This document shows positions 29,688-38,820 of a stretch of 64,000 nt of DNA, in pieces (within the stretch, counting starts at the first letter, position 1; every line of letters begins with the position of its first letter). A model generated the notes under the pieces. The model was not told the DNA's origin, made no database searches, and saw only the letters and a list, made by a program, of their open reading frames with translations. The translations under genes and the position numbers were made by a program. Source of the stretch: Actinomycetaceae bacterium (lineage in GTDB: Bacteria; Actinomycetota; Actinomycetes; Actinomycetales; Actinomycetaceae); the NCBI GenBank assembly GCA_028724265.1, contig JAQYDG010000008.1:1-64000 (forward strand), read 5' to 3'.

Positions 29688-29790
29688 CTCGAAAACCAAC
29701 TATTTTTGTTTCCATCCTGACAACCGCGCGCAGGCGCGAACACATCCACATTTCACCCGACGCGAAACAGCTCATGCGCAGCATCGCATG

Positions 29791-31260
29791 CTAATCGAAC
29801 ACAACTTCCATTCGTGTTCCGCTGCCGATGGTCGAATCCACCTCCACCGTCGCGCCGAGCACTTCCGCAGCGTGTTTGACGATGGAGAGCCCCAGACCTG
29901 TGCCACCGCGCTCCTTACTGCGGCTCTTATCGGCTCGGTAGAAACGCTCAAAGATATGCGCTTGGTCATCTTCTGAGATGCCGATACCGTCATCCTCCAC
30001 GATGACTGCCGGCTTGCCGCGCATCTGACCTGCCCACACATACACGTGCCCGCCCTCGTGGTTATATTTGATCGCATTCTCCACGATGTTGAACACCATC
30101 TGATCCACGAGCGCCTCGATGCCATCCACCTGAACTGTTGAGCCAGTCAACTGGATCTGAACGCGATAGCGCTCCGCTTTGTCCGCAAGCCGCGTCGTCA
30201 CAGATTTTGCAGTTTCAAACAGATCGACCGGCGCCCACGCACCGCCGACCGCCCGTCGATCCCCGTAGCTCTCCAAGGACTGCTCATCGAGTTTTGAAAG
30301 CGCCATGATATCGTCGATCAGTTGAAGCAGCCGTTGGGACTCCGCATAAATACGCCCCGAAAACTCCGAGATATCCTGCTGTTGAACCAACCCGTCGCGG
30401 ATAATCTCCGCATACCCAGAGATAGAGGTGAGCGGAGTTTTCAACTCGTGCGAAACATTTGCGCTAAATTCCTGACGGGACTGCTCCGCCTGCCGATTCT
30501 GATCGTTGCGCGCATCAATTCGCTCCAGAAGCGGAATGAACTCCACATAAACACCCGGAGCGTCGTTATTCAACGGATTCTCAACGTCAATCTGCTCCAG
30601 CGGCTCAACAATCACTCGCGCTTGGTGCCGCGCCATCAAGGCCGCAAGCAGGATCATCGCACCAGCGATCGCAGTGAGCGCCGGCAACCCTGCCCGCCAT
30701 GCTGCCAGCATCGTTACCGTCGCACGGGCAACACGAATGACTTGGCCATGCTGCACGCGCTTGGCATAGTAGTACATACTTTCCTGAAGTGTGTGGGAAT
30801 CCCGAGTCGCTTCCCCCACTCCGCTCGCTTCGGCTGCACGCACCTCCGGGCGGTTCGCATGGTTCTCCATCGTCGAGGGATCAGCCACAGAATCGTAGAC
30901 GACCGTGCCATCCTGCTCGATCAACGTGACGCGGTATCCTGGCTCGTTCTTTGCAAAAGAGTCGAGCATGGAGTCGATCGCACCCGACGACGTCTCAATC
31001 GCAGCCGCGAGAAGGTTCGTCTCCTTTTGCACGCTCGCGATTTGATCTGATCGGGCGCCGCGATAAAAAACTGCTGCCGTCAAGCCATAGCCTAAAATGA
31101 GCGCAATGGCAGTAGCCGCCACCATGTTGAGGAGGATCCGGCTCCTCAGGGTACGGCTTGTGCGGGGACGGATAAAGCGTTGAAGCCTGGAGAGAATGCC
31201 CGCGTTCTTCTCCTCCGTTTGCGGCGCGTGATGGGCGTTCCTCCCCGCGATGCCGCTCAC
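29791..31260 (-). CDS. phoR: Sensor histidine kinase of the phosphate system (PhoR-like)
   Basis: 489 residues from GTG 31260, whose GTGA overlaps the response-regulator stop. Two transmembrane helices (about 42-65 and 170-192) bracket a roughly 100-residue outside loop. The cytoplasmic part has the dimerisation H-box SANVSHELKTPL (phospho-accepting His near 269), the N-box NIVENAIKYNHEGG, and ATP-lid boxes DDGIGISEDD and GGTGLGLSIVKHA. Next to pst and phoU genes it most likely senses phosphate limitation through PstSCAB-PhoU and phosphorylates the partner regulator. The frame is open upstream inside the regulator gene, but the coupled GTG is the better start. Confidence 0.9.
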   Translation of the reverse strand: MSGIAGRNAHHAPQTEEKNAGILSRLQRFIRPRTSRTLRSRILLNMVAATAIALILGYGLTAAVFYRGARSDQIASVQKETNLLAAAIETSSGAIDSMLDSFAKNEPGYRVTLIEQDGTVVYDSVADPSTMENHANRPEVRAAEASGVGEATRDSHTLQESMYYYAKRVQHGQVIRVARATVTMLAAWRAGLPALTAIAGAMILLAALMARHQARVIVEPLEQIDVENPLNNDAPGVYVEFIPLLERIDARNDQNRQAEQSRQEFSANVSHELKTPLTSISGYAEIIRDGLVQQQDISEFSGRIYAESQRLLQLIDDIMALSKLDEQSLESYGDRRAVGGAWAPVDLFETAKSVTTRLADKAERYRVQIQLTGSTVQVDGIEALVDQMVFNIVENAIKYNHEGGHVYVWAGQMRGKPAVIVEDDGIGISEDDQAHIFERFYRADKSRSKERGGTGLGLSIVKHAAEVLGATVEVDSTIGSGTRMEVVFD

Positions 31261-31988
31261 AGATTCTCCGCCATCGCAGGCTCCGGTTGGCTGACGATCT
31301 TGTATCCCACACCGCGCACTGTTTCGATCTGGCGGCCTGCTGCACCGAGCTTCTTCCGCAAAGTCCTCACATGCACATCCACCGTACGCGTCTCTCCGTG
31401 AAACTCGTACCCCCACACATCATCAAGAAGCCGATCGCGCGTCAGAACGATCCCCTCGTTCTCCATCAGCATCTCCAGAAGCATGTATTCTTTCAGGGCA
31501 AGCACCACATCATACCCATCCACTGTGACGGTGTGACGCAGTTCGTCAAGCGTAATAGCTCCCACCTTCAGGGGTGTTTCAATGATTTTCTCCCCGTCAG
31601 ATTCCTGCTGGGTGCCCTTGCCTCCACGAGTGCGGCGCAGCACAGCACGAATGCGGCTGACAAGTTCCATCATTCCAAACGGCTTCGTGACATAATCATC
31701 CGCACCTAGATCCAAGGCACGCACCTTATCGACTTCGGCACTCTTCGCAGTCACCATGATGATCGGAACGCCCTCCGTTTGGGGATCCGCACGAAGGTTA
31801 TGCAGAATTTGAACGCCGTCCGTGCCGGGAAGCATGATGTCAAGCAGCACAAGTTCAGGGATTTCCACAGCTAGAGCACCCTGGAAATCGTGCCAATCCG
31901 CATAGCCTTTCGCCTCCAACCCGGTTGAGTTGAGCGTATACACCACAAGCTCGCGGATGTTTCGATCATCTTCTACAACATAGATCAC
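31257..31988 (-). CDS. phoP: OmpR/PhoB-type response regulator
   Basis: 243 residues. The receiver domain has the acidic pair in VVEDDRN, the phospho-accepting Asp in LLDIMLPGTDG and the Lys of VTKPFG. The C-terminal winged helix has VALKEYMLLEMLMENEG and RTVDVHVRTLRKKLG. Start GTG 31988 is 26 bases after the phoU stop. It should activate phosphate-scavenging genes, including its own block, when phosphorylated by the downstream kinase. Whether it is best called PhoP or PhoB is naming only. Confidence 0.92.
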   Translation of the reverse strand: MIYVVEDDRNIRELVVYTLNSTGLEAKGYADWHDFQGALAVEIPELVLLDIMLPGTDGVQILHNLRADPQTEGVPIIMVTAKSAEVDKVRALDLGADDYVTKPFGMMELVSRIRAVLRRTRGGKGTQQESDGEKIIETPLKVGAITLDELRHTVTVDGYDVVLALKEYMLLEMLMENEGIVLTRDRLLDDVWGYEFHGETRTVDVHVRTLRKKLGAAGRQIETVRGVGYKIVSQPEPAMAENL

Positions 31989-32014
31989 GGTTTAATTATC
32001 CATTTCTCTGTGAA

Positions 32015-32758
32015 CTAAGCCATTTTGGTATCCAGCTGGTTGTCGTGCACGCCGGTGATCGAAAAACTGACCCACTCAGCGATATTGGTGGCGTGATCCC
32101 CAATGCGCTCCAAATACTTCGCAATCATGATGAGGTCGATCGCCGACTGAGCATCTTCGTGGGAAATCGTTTCGCCGTCCTCCAACGCTGGCCGGTGCCG
32201 ATTCCACCCGCCAACAGGGGGCGTCGAAAGGTTCCCTGTTGCGCCGCTCATAATAAAATGAATGAGCTCTTCACGCACGGAGGCGAACAGTTCGTCAACC
32301 TCGTCATCCCTGCCGATCACCTCGCCAGCTAGTGCAAGATCACGTTTCACATATGCGCGCACAGAATCGTTCACCATGCCCTGCGTCGCTTCAGCCATCA
32401 ACATGATCTTGGGAAAGTCCGTTGATTCCACTTCTTTGGCCTGCATGACGATCTCGGCAATATCCGAAGCCTGATCGCCGATTCGCTCCATATCCGTAAT
32501 CATTTTGAGCGCCGCAGAGATCTGACGTAAGTCGCGAGCCACAGGCTGCTGCTGCAGCAGCAGGCGCAAACACAGATGCTCGATATCGCGCTCCGCCTGA
32601 TCGATTTCCGCATCGGCAGAAATGACGCTGCGCGCCGTATCGCGTTCTCCACTGCGTAACGCATCAGTGGCACGTTTGATCGCTGTTTCACACAGCGTCC
32701 CCATGGCGATCAACTCGTCTTTGAGATCCTCAAGTTCACTGTCAAAGCGATTTCGCAT
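32015..32758 (-). CDS. phoU: Phosphate transport regulator PhoU
   Basis: 247 residues made of two similar three-helix PhoU domains, with metal-site motifs DMERIGDQASDIAE and YLERIGDHATNIAE. PhoU links PstSCAB to the sensor kinase and limits phosphate uptake. ATG 32758 lies behind GGAGGA; an earlier in-frame codon (32782) overlaps that site. A 164-bp gap separates it from pstB, with a small GGGTA/TACCC hairpin and no clear gene. Confidence 0.95.
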   Translation of the reverse strand: MRNRFDSELEDLKDELIAMGTLCETAIKRATDALRSGERDTARSVISADAEIDQAERDIEHLCLRLLLQQQPVARDLRQISAALKMITDMERIGDQASDIAEIVMQAKEVESTDFPKIMLMAEATQGMVNDSVRAYVKRDLALAGEVIGRDDEVDELFASVREELIHFIMSGATGNLSTPPVGGWNRHRPALEDGETISHEDAQSAIDLIMIAKYLERIGDHATNIAEWVSFSITGVHDNQLDTKMA

Positions 32759-32922
32759 TGTTCCTCCTCCTGCACACGGCATCAGGTCGGCACCTACGCT
32801 GCACTTTCTTCGGGTACACCGATACCCCTAGCCCGATCCTGACCCGACTCGGCCTCACGGCATCGAGGGATCAGACGGCATCGCGCTTGCTGCTCAGCTG
32901 CGCTCAGCGAACGCTGCCCTGC

Positions 32923-33675
32923 CTAGCTAAAACGACCAGTAATGTAATCCTCGGTGCGCTTATCTGAAGGAACCGAGAAAATTGTTTCTGTTGTGTTGTA
33001 TTCGATCAATTCTCCGAGGAGAAAGAACGCAGTATTGTCGGCAACACGCGTCGCCTGCTGCATATTGTGCGTCACAATAACGATCGTGTAGTCCTTGGAG
33101 AGCTCTGTGACAAGATCCTCAACCTTCGTTGTGGAGATCGGATCCAGCGCGGAGGTTGGCTCATCCATCAGAATCACATCGGGCTCCATCGCCAATGCAC
33201 GTGCGATACACAAACGTTGCTGCTGCCCGCCCGAAAGTCCCATCGCAGACTTGTTCAAGCGATCCTTCACTTCATCCCAAATAGCGGCCTGACGCAAGGA
33301 TCGCTCAACAATATCGTTGAGCTCCTTCTTGTTGCGAATACCGTTGATCTTCGGACCGTAGGCGATATTTTCCCAGATCGACTTGGGAAATGGATTTGGC
33401 TGCTGGAACACCATGCCTACGCGTTTGCGCAAAGCGATCGGATCCATACCGTGCAGAATATCCACATCGTCTAACGTGACGGTGCCTGTGATCGTCACGT
33501 TCTTATCCAGATCGTGCATACGGTTCAGAACCTTCAGATACGTGGATTTCCCGCATCCCGAAGGGCCAATAAATGCCGTAATTTTATTCGCTTCGATGTC
33601 GAGATTGATGCCCTTGAGCGCCTCAAACTCCCCGTAATACAAATGCAGATCGCGCGTAGAAAATTTTATTGTCAT
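32923..33675 (-). CDS. pstB: Phosphate ABC transporter ATPase PstB
   Basis: 250 residues, normal size. Walker [10 protein letters not shown] near residue 36, Q-loop FQQPNPFP, signature LSGGQQQRL, Walker [13 protein letters not shown] and the switch His in VTHNMQQA are all present. It powers high-affinity phosphate uptake through PstC-PstA. Its ATG overlaps the stop of a 36-codon ORF (ATGA), and GAGGAGAG lies about 11 bases before the start. Confidence 0.97.
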   Translation of the reverse strand: MTIKFSTRDLHLYYGEFEALKGINLDIEANKITAFIGPSGCGKSTYLKVLNRMHDLDKNVTITGTVTLDDVDILHGMDPIALRKRVGMVFQQPNPFPKSIWENIAYGPKINGIRNKKELNDIVERSLRQAAIWDEVKDRLNKSAMGLSGGQQQRLCIARALAMEPDVILMDEPTSALDPISTTKVEDLVTELSKDYTIVIVTHNMQQATRVADNTAFFLLGELIEYNTTETIFSVPSDKRTEDYITGRFS

Positions 33676-33782
33676 GATATGCGAACTCTCCTCGTCTGGC
33701 CTTCTTGATGCCCGGTATGTCCTTGATATCCTTGCGTGCGTGACGTCCTTGCGCGCTTAGCCTGCGCTTGCCGCGTGGCCAT
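33672..33782 (-). CDS. Candidate 36-residue basic peptide filling the pstA-pstB gap
   Basis: ATG 33782 begins 2 bases after the pstA TAG, and the frame runs to a TGA that overlaps the pstB ATG. The peptide has 9 Arg or Lys residues and many Gln, Gly and Thr ([15 protein letters not shown] near the start, [12 protein letters not shown] in the middle), with no hydrophobic stretch. It may be a true small protein or simply a coupling frame that carries ribosomes from pstA to pstB. There is no family match that I know of, so confidence is low. Confidence 0.35.
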   Translation of the reverse strand: MATRQAQAKRARTSRTQGYQGHTGHQEGQTRRVRIS

Positions 33783-33784
33783 CG

Positions 33785-34855
33785 CTATTTCTTCGCCTTT
33801 TTCTTGTCCGCCATACCGGTTGCGCGCGCATGAACCTTCTTCGTGCTGTAATTGACCCCTACAGTAAAGAGAAGCGCAATCAGCACCAGAATGGCCGCCG
33901 TAAAATTCGCAATACCCGTTGTATCGATACCCGGCATTCCGCCTTGCGTGCGCATCGCCCAAATGTGAACCGCAAGCGTTTCGCCGGAACGGAAGGGGTT
34001 CAATGGCGACACCGGTGACGTCACGTCAGCCCAGTTACCCCAGTTCAATGCCACTCCTTGCCCTGCGGTATACAGGAGCGCAGCAGCCTCGCCGAAAGCG
34101 CGTTGAGCGGCCAGCATCACACCTGTCATCACATGCGGCAGACCCGCCGGAAGCAAGACGCGCATAATCGTGTGCCAGTGCGTCGCTCCGAGAGCAGCTG
34201 ACCCGTCACTCATCGAGCGAGGCAAGGACCGAATAGCTGCCTCTGTTTCAGTCGTCACAAGCGGCAGATTCAAGATCGATACGGCTAGAGCTCCAGCCAT
34301 CAAGTTGTACTGCATACCGGTCAGGAGAATAAACGCCACATAGCCAAACAAACCCACAACGATGGATGGCAGCGAACTGAGAGCCTCAATACAGACCCTG
34401 ATAAACGCCGTTATCTTGTTCTCCGGCGCATACTCAGCCATGTAGATTCCTGCAGGCAGACCTAAGCCCACGGAGACGATCAACGAGAGGAACACGAGGT
34501 ACACGGTGTTAAAAATCTGATTCCCGATGCCCTTCGATGTGAACGAGAGCATCCCAGGGGTATACGAGCGCAAACCATTGATAATGATGTATCCGGCTAG
34601 TACGACGATCAGCAGAAGGAAGAACAAGCCGACGCCGCTGAAAAGCCACGTCATCACGGTATCCATCCGCTTGGCGCGCCGAATTCTGGACATCATCACA
34701 TCCGAGCTGATCTTCACATGCCCCGCGCGCGCCCCAGAGGGCTCGTCAGCCGCAGAAGGCGGTCTGTACCCCTCGCGTTCTCCGCTGGGCGAGATGCTCA
34801 GCGCATTCGCATGCGAACGGCCAACTGACTCAAGATTTTCCATGAGGTCACTCAC
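33785..34855 (-). CDS. pstA: Phosphate ABC transporter permease PstA
   Basis: 356 residues. A polar N-terminal extension of about 60 residues precedes the six transmembrane helices. The binding-protein-dependent permease loop (EAAIRSLPRSMSDGSAALGAT) that contacts PstB is clear. The last 15 residues are very Lys-rich. GTG 34855 overlaps the pstC end by 8 bases; a later ATG at codon 5 or start codons nearer TM1 are possible and would shorten the extension. Confidence 0.93.
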   Translation of the reverse strand: MSDLMENLESVGRSHANALSISPSGEREGYRPPSAADEPSGARAGHVKISSDVMMSRIRRAKRMDTVMTWLFSGVGLFFLLLIVVLAGYIIINGLRSYTPGMLSFTSKGIGNQIFNTVYLVFLSLIVSVGLGLPAGIYMAEYAPENKITAFIRVCIEALSSLPSIVVGLFGYVAFILLTGMQYNLMAGALAVSILNLPLVTTETEAAIRSLPRSMSDGSAALGATHWHTIMRVLLPAGLPHVMTGVMLAAQRAFGEAAALLYTAGQGVALNWGNWADVTSPVSPLNPFRSGETLAVHIWAMRTQGGMPGIDTTGIANFTAAILVLIALLFTVGVNYSTKKVHARATGMADKKKAKK

Positions 34856-35780
34856 TCTTTGTCCGTTTCCAGGAGATCATGTGGATCAGCATGATGAAGA
34901 AAATGGAAATGAAGAACAACAGCAAACCCATCGTCCACAGTCCCGCTTCCATTTCAGAACCTGGGGACGCCTCTGCCATTTCAGACGAGATTTTCGTCGT
35001 CAACGATGACGTGGAATCCAGGATCGAATGCGGAAAGGACTGCATCTTTCCCAAGACCATTGCAACGGCAAGAGCTTCCCCGAACGCGCGCGCAAGGCCG
35101 AGAATAATACCCGTCAAAATACCAGTGCGCGCAGCCGGAAGAACTACACGATAGATCACCTGCCAGCGGGTTGATCCCAGACCGTAGGCACCCATGCGGT
35201 AGTCGTCATTCACAGCACGAATCGCATCTGCCGAGACCGTGGTGATCGTTGGGAAGATCATCACCGCGAGCACAATACCGGCCGCGAGAACGGAGAACCC
35301 CAGTGCGGGAGCCTTAAAGAGCTTGTTGATGAACGGAACCAGGATCGTCAAGCCAATCCAGCCGTACACCACGGAGGGGATTCCGAGGAAAAGCTCAACG
35401 GCAGGGCGGAACAGCCTCTCGCCCACATCAGGGCGAATCTCCGTGATAAACACGGCAGCACCGATCGAGAACGGAACCGCAATCAGTAATCCAAGCAGAC
35501 ACGTGATCAGCGATCCGGCGATAAAGATCGCAGCCCCTACACTGCCTGAGGTTGTCGAGTCGAGGTTGGAAACCGGACTCCAATCGCTGGAAAACAAGAA
35601 TTCCCACACGGAATGGCCAAAAACAGTGAAAGTGTCCAGACCCTTCCACAACAGGAATCCGCCGATTGTTATTGTCAAGAGGATGAGCGACGCGCCGCAA
35701 ATCATCACCGTTGTGCTGCCGAGACGGTCAGCCAACTTGGCGCGATCTGCAGCGCGCTTACTCACTTGCGTACTCACCAT
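34848..35780 (-). CDS. pstC: Phosphate ABC transporter permease PstC
   Basis: 310 residues, six predicted membrane helices, with the coupling loop around DDYRMGAYGLGSTRWQV and RAFGEALAVAMVLGK. It forms the membrane channel with PstA. ATG 35780 has AGGT upstream. The gap to pstS is 40 bases. Confidence 0.95.
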   Translation of the reverse strand: MVSTQVSKRAADRAKLADRLGSTTVMICGASLILLTITIGGFLLWKGLDTFTVFGHSVWEFLFSSDWSPVSNLDSTTSGSVGAAIFIAGSLITCLLGLLIAVPFSIGAAVFITEIRPDVGERLFRPAVELFLGIPSVVYGWIGLTILVPFINKLFKAPALGFSVLAAGIVLAVMIFPTITTVSADAIRAVNDDYRMGAYGLGSTRWQVIYRVVLPAARTGILTGIILGLARAFGEALAVAMVLGKMQSFPHSILDSTSSLTTKISSEMAEASPGSEMEAGLWTMGLLLFFISIFFIMLIHMISWKRTKSE

Positions 35781-35820
35781 AAGGAAATTACCTACGAACC
35801 TTGAGGCGAACGGTCAGCGA

Positions 35821-36741
35821 TTACTTGGCGTGAGTGGCTTTTGCAGCATCCGTCATCTTCGAGGCGGACCCGTAGCCCATATCCGCTACCTGCTGCGCAA
35901 ACGTATCGCTGACGATGTAATCCAGGAAAGCCTTTGTTGCGGCATCCGGATCGCCCTTGGTATACATATGTTCAGCTGTCCACACCTTGTATTTTCCGGA
36001 ATAGACGTTATCGAGTGTGGCATCTACTCCATCGATCTGGACGGTCTTCACACTGTTGTTACCCTGAACGTAGTTGATTGCCACATAGCCGATCGCGCTC
36101 TTGTTCTGGCTGACCGTCTGAACCAATGTGCCCGAATCATCCGTTTCCAAAGCCTGGTTGTGAGCTTCTTCCGCATCATTTAATGCGTATTTCTTGAACG
36201 TGGCGCGTGTGCCGGAGGAATCAGGGCGCGTAATCAGAGCGATCTCCTCGTCTGGGCCACCCACTTCCTTCCAGTTCTTCGTCTTCCCGGTGAAGATTGA
36301 CACCAGTTGATCTGTTGTCAGGTTCGTCACGCCCAGTTCACTGTTGACGACCGGCGCCATCACGGAAATCGCAACCTGATGGTCAACCAGAGCCTTTGCT
36401 TGATCCGGCGTCAATTTTTCTTCAGCAAACACATCTGAATCACCAATCGTTACGGAACCATCCGAGACCTGCTTGAGCCCCGTGCCAGATCCGCCGCCAG
36501 AAACAGTGATCGACACACCGGAGTTGTCCTTGGTGAACGCGTCAGCAGCAGCCTGAACGAGTGGCTGGAAAGCAGTTGCGCCCGCAGCAGAAATCGTGCC
36601 GGAGAGGTCCGACGACGCTGCGCTTGACGAGGAAGATGCGGAGCTGTTGTCCGACGCTTTATCAGAGCCACCGCACGCAGCCAAAGTACCTAGAGACAGT
36701 GCACCCGCGATAAACGCGGCAGCAAAACGCTTGATTGACAT
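35821..36741 (-). CDS. pstS: Phosphate-binding lipoprotein PstS
   Basis: 306 residues from ATG 36741 (AAAGGA about 6 bases upstream). A lipoprotein signal peptide ends in the lipobox LAAC, followed by a Ser-rich tether. The phosphate-binding domain has ISAAGATAFQPL, SGGGSGTGLKQV and TRPDSSGTRATF, which form the phosphate pocket in the family. It delivers phosphate to PstCA at the outer face of the membrane. It is first in the block pstS-pstC-pstA-pstB-phoU-regulator-kinase, so its promoter probably drives all of it. Confidence 0.96.
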   Translation of the reverse strand: MSIKRFAAAFIAGALSLGTLAACGGSDKASDNSSASSSSSAASSDLSGTISAAGATAFQPLVQAAADAFTKDNSGVSITVSGGGSGTGLKQVSDGSVTIGDSDVFAEEKLTPDQAKALVDHQVAISVMAPVVNSELGVTNLTTDQLVSIFTGKTKNWKEVGGPDEEIALITRPDSSGTRATFKKYALNDAEEAHNQALETDDSGTLVQTVSQNKSAIGYVAINYVQGNNSVKTVQIDGVDATLDNVYSGKYKVWTAEHMYTKGDPDAATKAFLDYIVSDTFAQQVADMGYGSASKMTDAAKATHAK

Positions 36742-36816
36742 CAAAATCCTTTCGGACATTTCTCTGTTTGCGCTTTGAGGGTACGGAACTCGCGTTAAAA
36801 GCATGTGCGCAGCTGT

Positions 36817-36832
36817 GTAAAGTTTGCGTAAA
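36817..36832 (-). promoter_or_regulatory. Possible Pho-box-like direct repeat upstream of pstS
   Basis: Two TTTAC elements spaced 11 bases apart (GTAAA at 36817-36821 and 36828-36832 on the plus strand) lie about 80 bases before pstS. Response regulators of the PhoB/PhoP class bind direct repeats with 11-base spacing, but the match to any published consensus is not checked. Confidence 0.3.
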
Positions 36833-36987
36833 ACACTCAGTACGCGCTGCTGTGTGACGCAGCCGCTCAGTGTCTAGGCCGTCACAAAGCATCATGCAGC
36901 ACCATGCCCTGCCACGCAGCAGCTAGCAGTGTCACGCCGCGCCGCGCCGGTATTCTGCTAGCGCGAACATCGATCTAGACTTTTTCT

Positions 36988-38403
36988 ATGGAACTAACTG
37001 AGTTGAGTGCTGTTCACCTACAGAAGCAACTGCGAAACGGGACGGCCACCGCACGCGAGGTGACAGAGGCATTTCTGGATCGAGCTCAATCACTCAGCAA
37101 ACTCCACGCATTTCACCTCCTAACTCCAGATCGTGCCAGAGCCAGGGCACGTCAGCTTGATAAAGATCGGGCAGCACACCCAGAAAAGCCACTCCCTCTT
37201 TTATGGGGTATACCAATCGCTGATAAAGATGTGGTCAATCGCGCAGGCGTGACAACGACGTTCGGATCCCGCGCATACGCAGATTTTGTCCCTAACACCA
37301 ACGATCCCATCACTGATGTGTTGGATTTCGCCGGCGCGGTGAGCATAGGGAAGACAGCCGTCCCCGAATTTGCGATGAACGGCTATACAGAAAATATGCT
37401 TTTCGATCCGCCAGAAAACCCCTGGGCACCGGCGCATAATGTGGGAGGATCCTCGGGCGGCGCAGCGGCTGCCGTGTCAGCACATCTACTTCCCGTGGCA
37501 CCAGGCAATGACGGCGGTGGCTCTATCCGTATTCCGGCAGCAGCATGCGGAATTGTTGGCCTCAAGCCTGGGCGGCATCGGCTGCCAGCGGACAGTATGG
37601 CAGCACCTTTGGGAGGTTTCGTCACCTCCGGACCGCTCGGACGAAATGTAGCAGATACTGCGTTGATGTTTGACGCCATGATGGGGAGAACCGACGCGCA
37701 TAGCCTGAATTCCGTTCTCAGCGCCCGCAGCAGCGGAACACCACGCCTGCGCATTGGCTTCAGCTCACGCACACCGTGGACTGCAGATTATGAGGTGCAC
37801 GCGTCATCAGCTGCGCTTGACGCACTTGACGCCGCGCGGGGCGTTCTGACAGACCTCGGCCACACAACTCTGGATTATCCGCTTCCCTACAGTGAAGCTT
37901 TTTCCGAAGCCTTCATGACGATCTGGCACGTCAATATGGCCACACTAGAGCTGACTGACGAACAGTATGCGCTCATTGAGGACATGACGCGGTGGGCTAT
38001 TGAGTCTGGAAGAAAGCGCTCGGGCGTGGACGTGGCACGCGCGATGGCTGTTCTGCTGGACTGGCAGCGCAGGTGCGAAGCCATGTTCAACGATATTGAT
38101 GTGTTTGTTCAACCAACTCTCGCCCTGCCGCCTCGCCCGCTTGGTTGGTTCAGCCCCACGGATCCGGCACTGAATTTTAGGCAGCAAGTACAGTACGAAC
38201 CCTACACAGCATGGGTGAATGTTGCAGGGCTTGCCGCAGTGTCATTGCCTGTTGCCCTGATCGACGGCCTGCCAATGAGCGTGCAGCTTATTGCACCGCG
38301 TCACAGCGAAGACCTCCTGCTAGCGCTTGCCTCCCAGGTCGAGGACGCAACAGAGTCAGACACGTGGGAACCGGATCTGATGATATTCTCGTCCGCGCTC
38401 TAG
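36988..38403 (+). CDS. Amidase signature family hydrolase
   Basis: 471 residues, normal length. The Ser-cisSer-Lys centre is visible: Lys in IPIADKDVVNRAG, the first Ser in GGSSGGAAAA, and the nucleophile in DGGGSIRIPAA with the GLKPGRHRLP follow-up. Such cytosolic enzymes hydrolyse amides to acids and ammonia. It is not a GatA by context, since no gatB or gatC is adjacent. It diverges from pstS. The substrate cannot be told from the sequence. Confidence 0.92.
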   Translation: MELTELSAVHLQKQLRNGTATAREVTEAFLDRAQSLSKLHAFHLLTPDRARARARQLDKDRAAHPEKPLPLLWGIPIADKDVVNRAGVTTTFGSRAYADFVPNTNDPITDVLDFAGAVSIGKTAVPEFAMNGYTENMLFDPPENPWAPAHNVGGSSGGAAAAVSAHLLPVAPGNDGGGSIRIPAAACGIVGLKPGRHRLPADSMAAPLGGFVTSGPLGRNVADTALMFDAMMGRTDAHSLNSVLSARSSGTPRLRIGFSSRTPWTADYEVHASSAALDALDAARGVLTDLGHTTLDYPLPYSEAFSEAFMTIWHVNMATLELTDEQYALIEDMTRWAIESGRKRSGVDVARAMAVLLDWQRRCEAMFNDIDVFVQPTLALPPRPLGWFSPTDPALNFRQQVQYEPYTAWVNVAGLAAVSLPVALIDGLPMSVQLIAPRHSEDLLLALASQVEDATESDTWEPDLMIFSSAL

Positions 38404-38820
38404 TCTGCTCTGGCTCATGCACCCGCCACGCTAACAAAGAAATAACGCGAAGCTAACTATTTTCTAACAATTGGCTTTTTCTAAGGGATCCCAAATTTCG
38501 AAATCCTCACAAATACTGACCATCAGTATCAAGCACCTGCGCTTGTTGGCGCTTCGCAACCCGCCTCCCAGCTCATTTCTCTGTGAGACCACGGTGTGCA
38601 CAGTGCGTTGCCTGCGAGATGTTACCCACAAGCAAAGCTACAAAGGCTCTTCGAGTATCGCAAAGTAGTTTAGTGTTTTTATCCACCAAATTCAAGCGGT
38701 CAGATCACCCAAGAGGCCTGGTTACCGACGAATCAAGCGTTCGCTCGCGAACAAAGGGTTTACGTGCGAACACAGGCTTCACTGACGAGCCAAACGCTCA
38801 CTCACGTGCAAACCAAGCAG
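38404..38820. other. 417-bp stretch without a clear gene
   Basis: It lies between convergent genes. It holds AT-rich sequence after the amidase stop and loosely repeated short motifs with TTCGCTCGCGAAC and GTGCGAACAC from about 38730. I see no coding signature, strong hairpin or tRNA. Confidence 0.4.

Noticed and set aside
32759-32922. Small GGGTA/TACCC hairpin between pstB and phoU considered as a riboswitch or terminator
   Set aside because: Stem is only 5 bp, no T-run follows, and no known regulatory RNA pattern is recognisable.
36988-38403. Amidase considered as GatA (tRNA amidotransferase subunit)
   Set aside because: No gatC or gatB neighbours, and the C-terminal half does not look like GatA.
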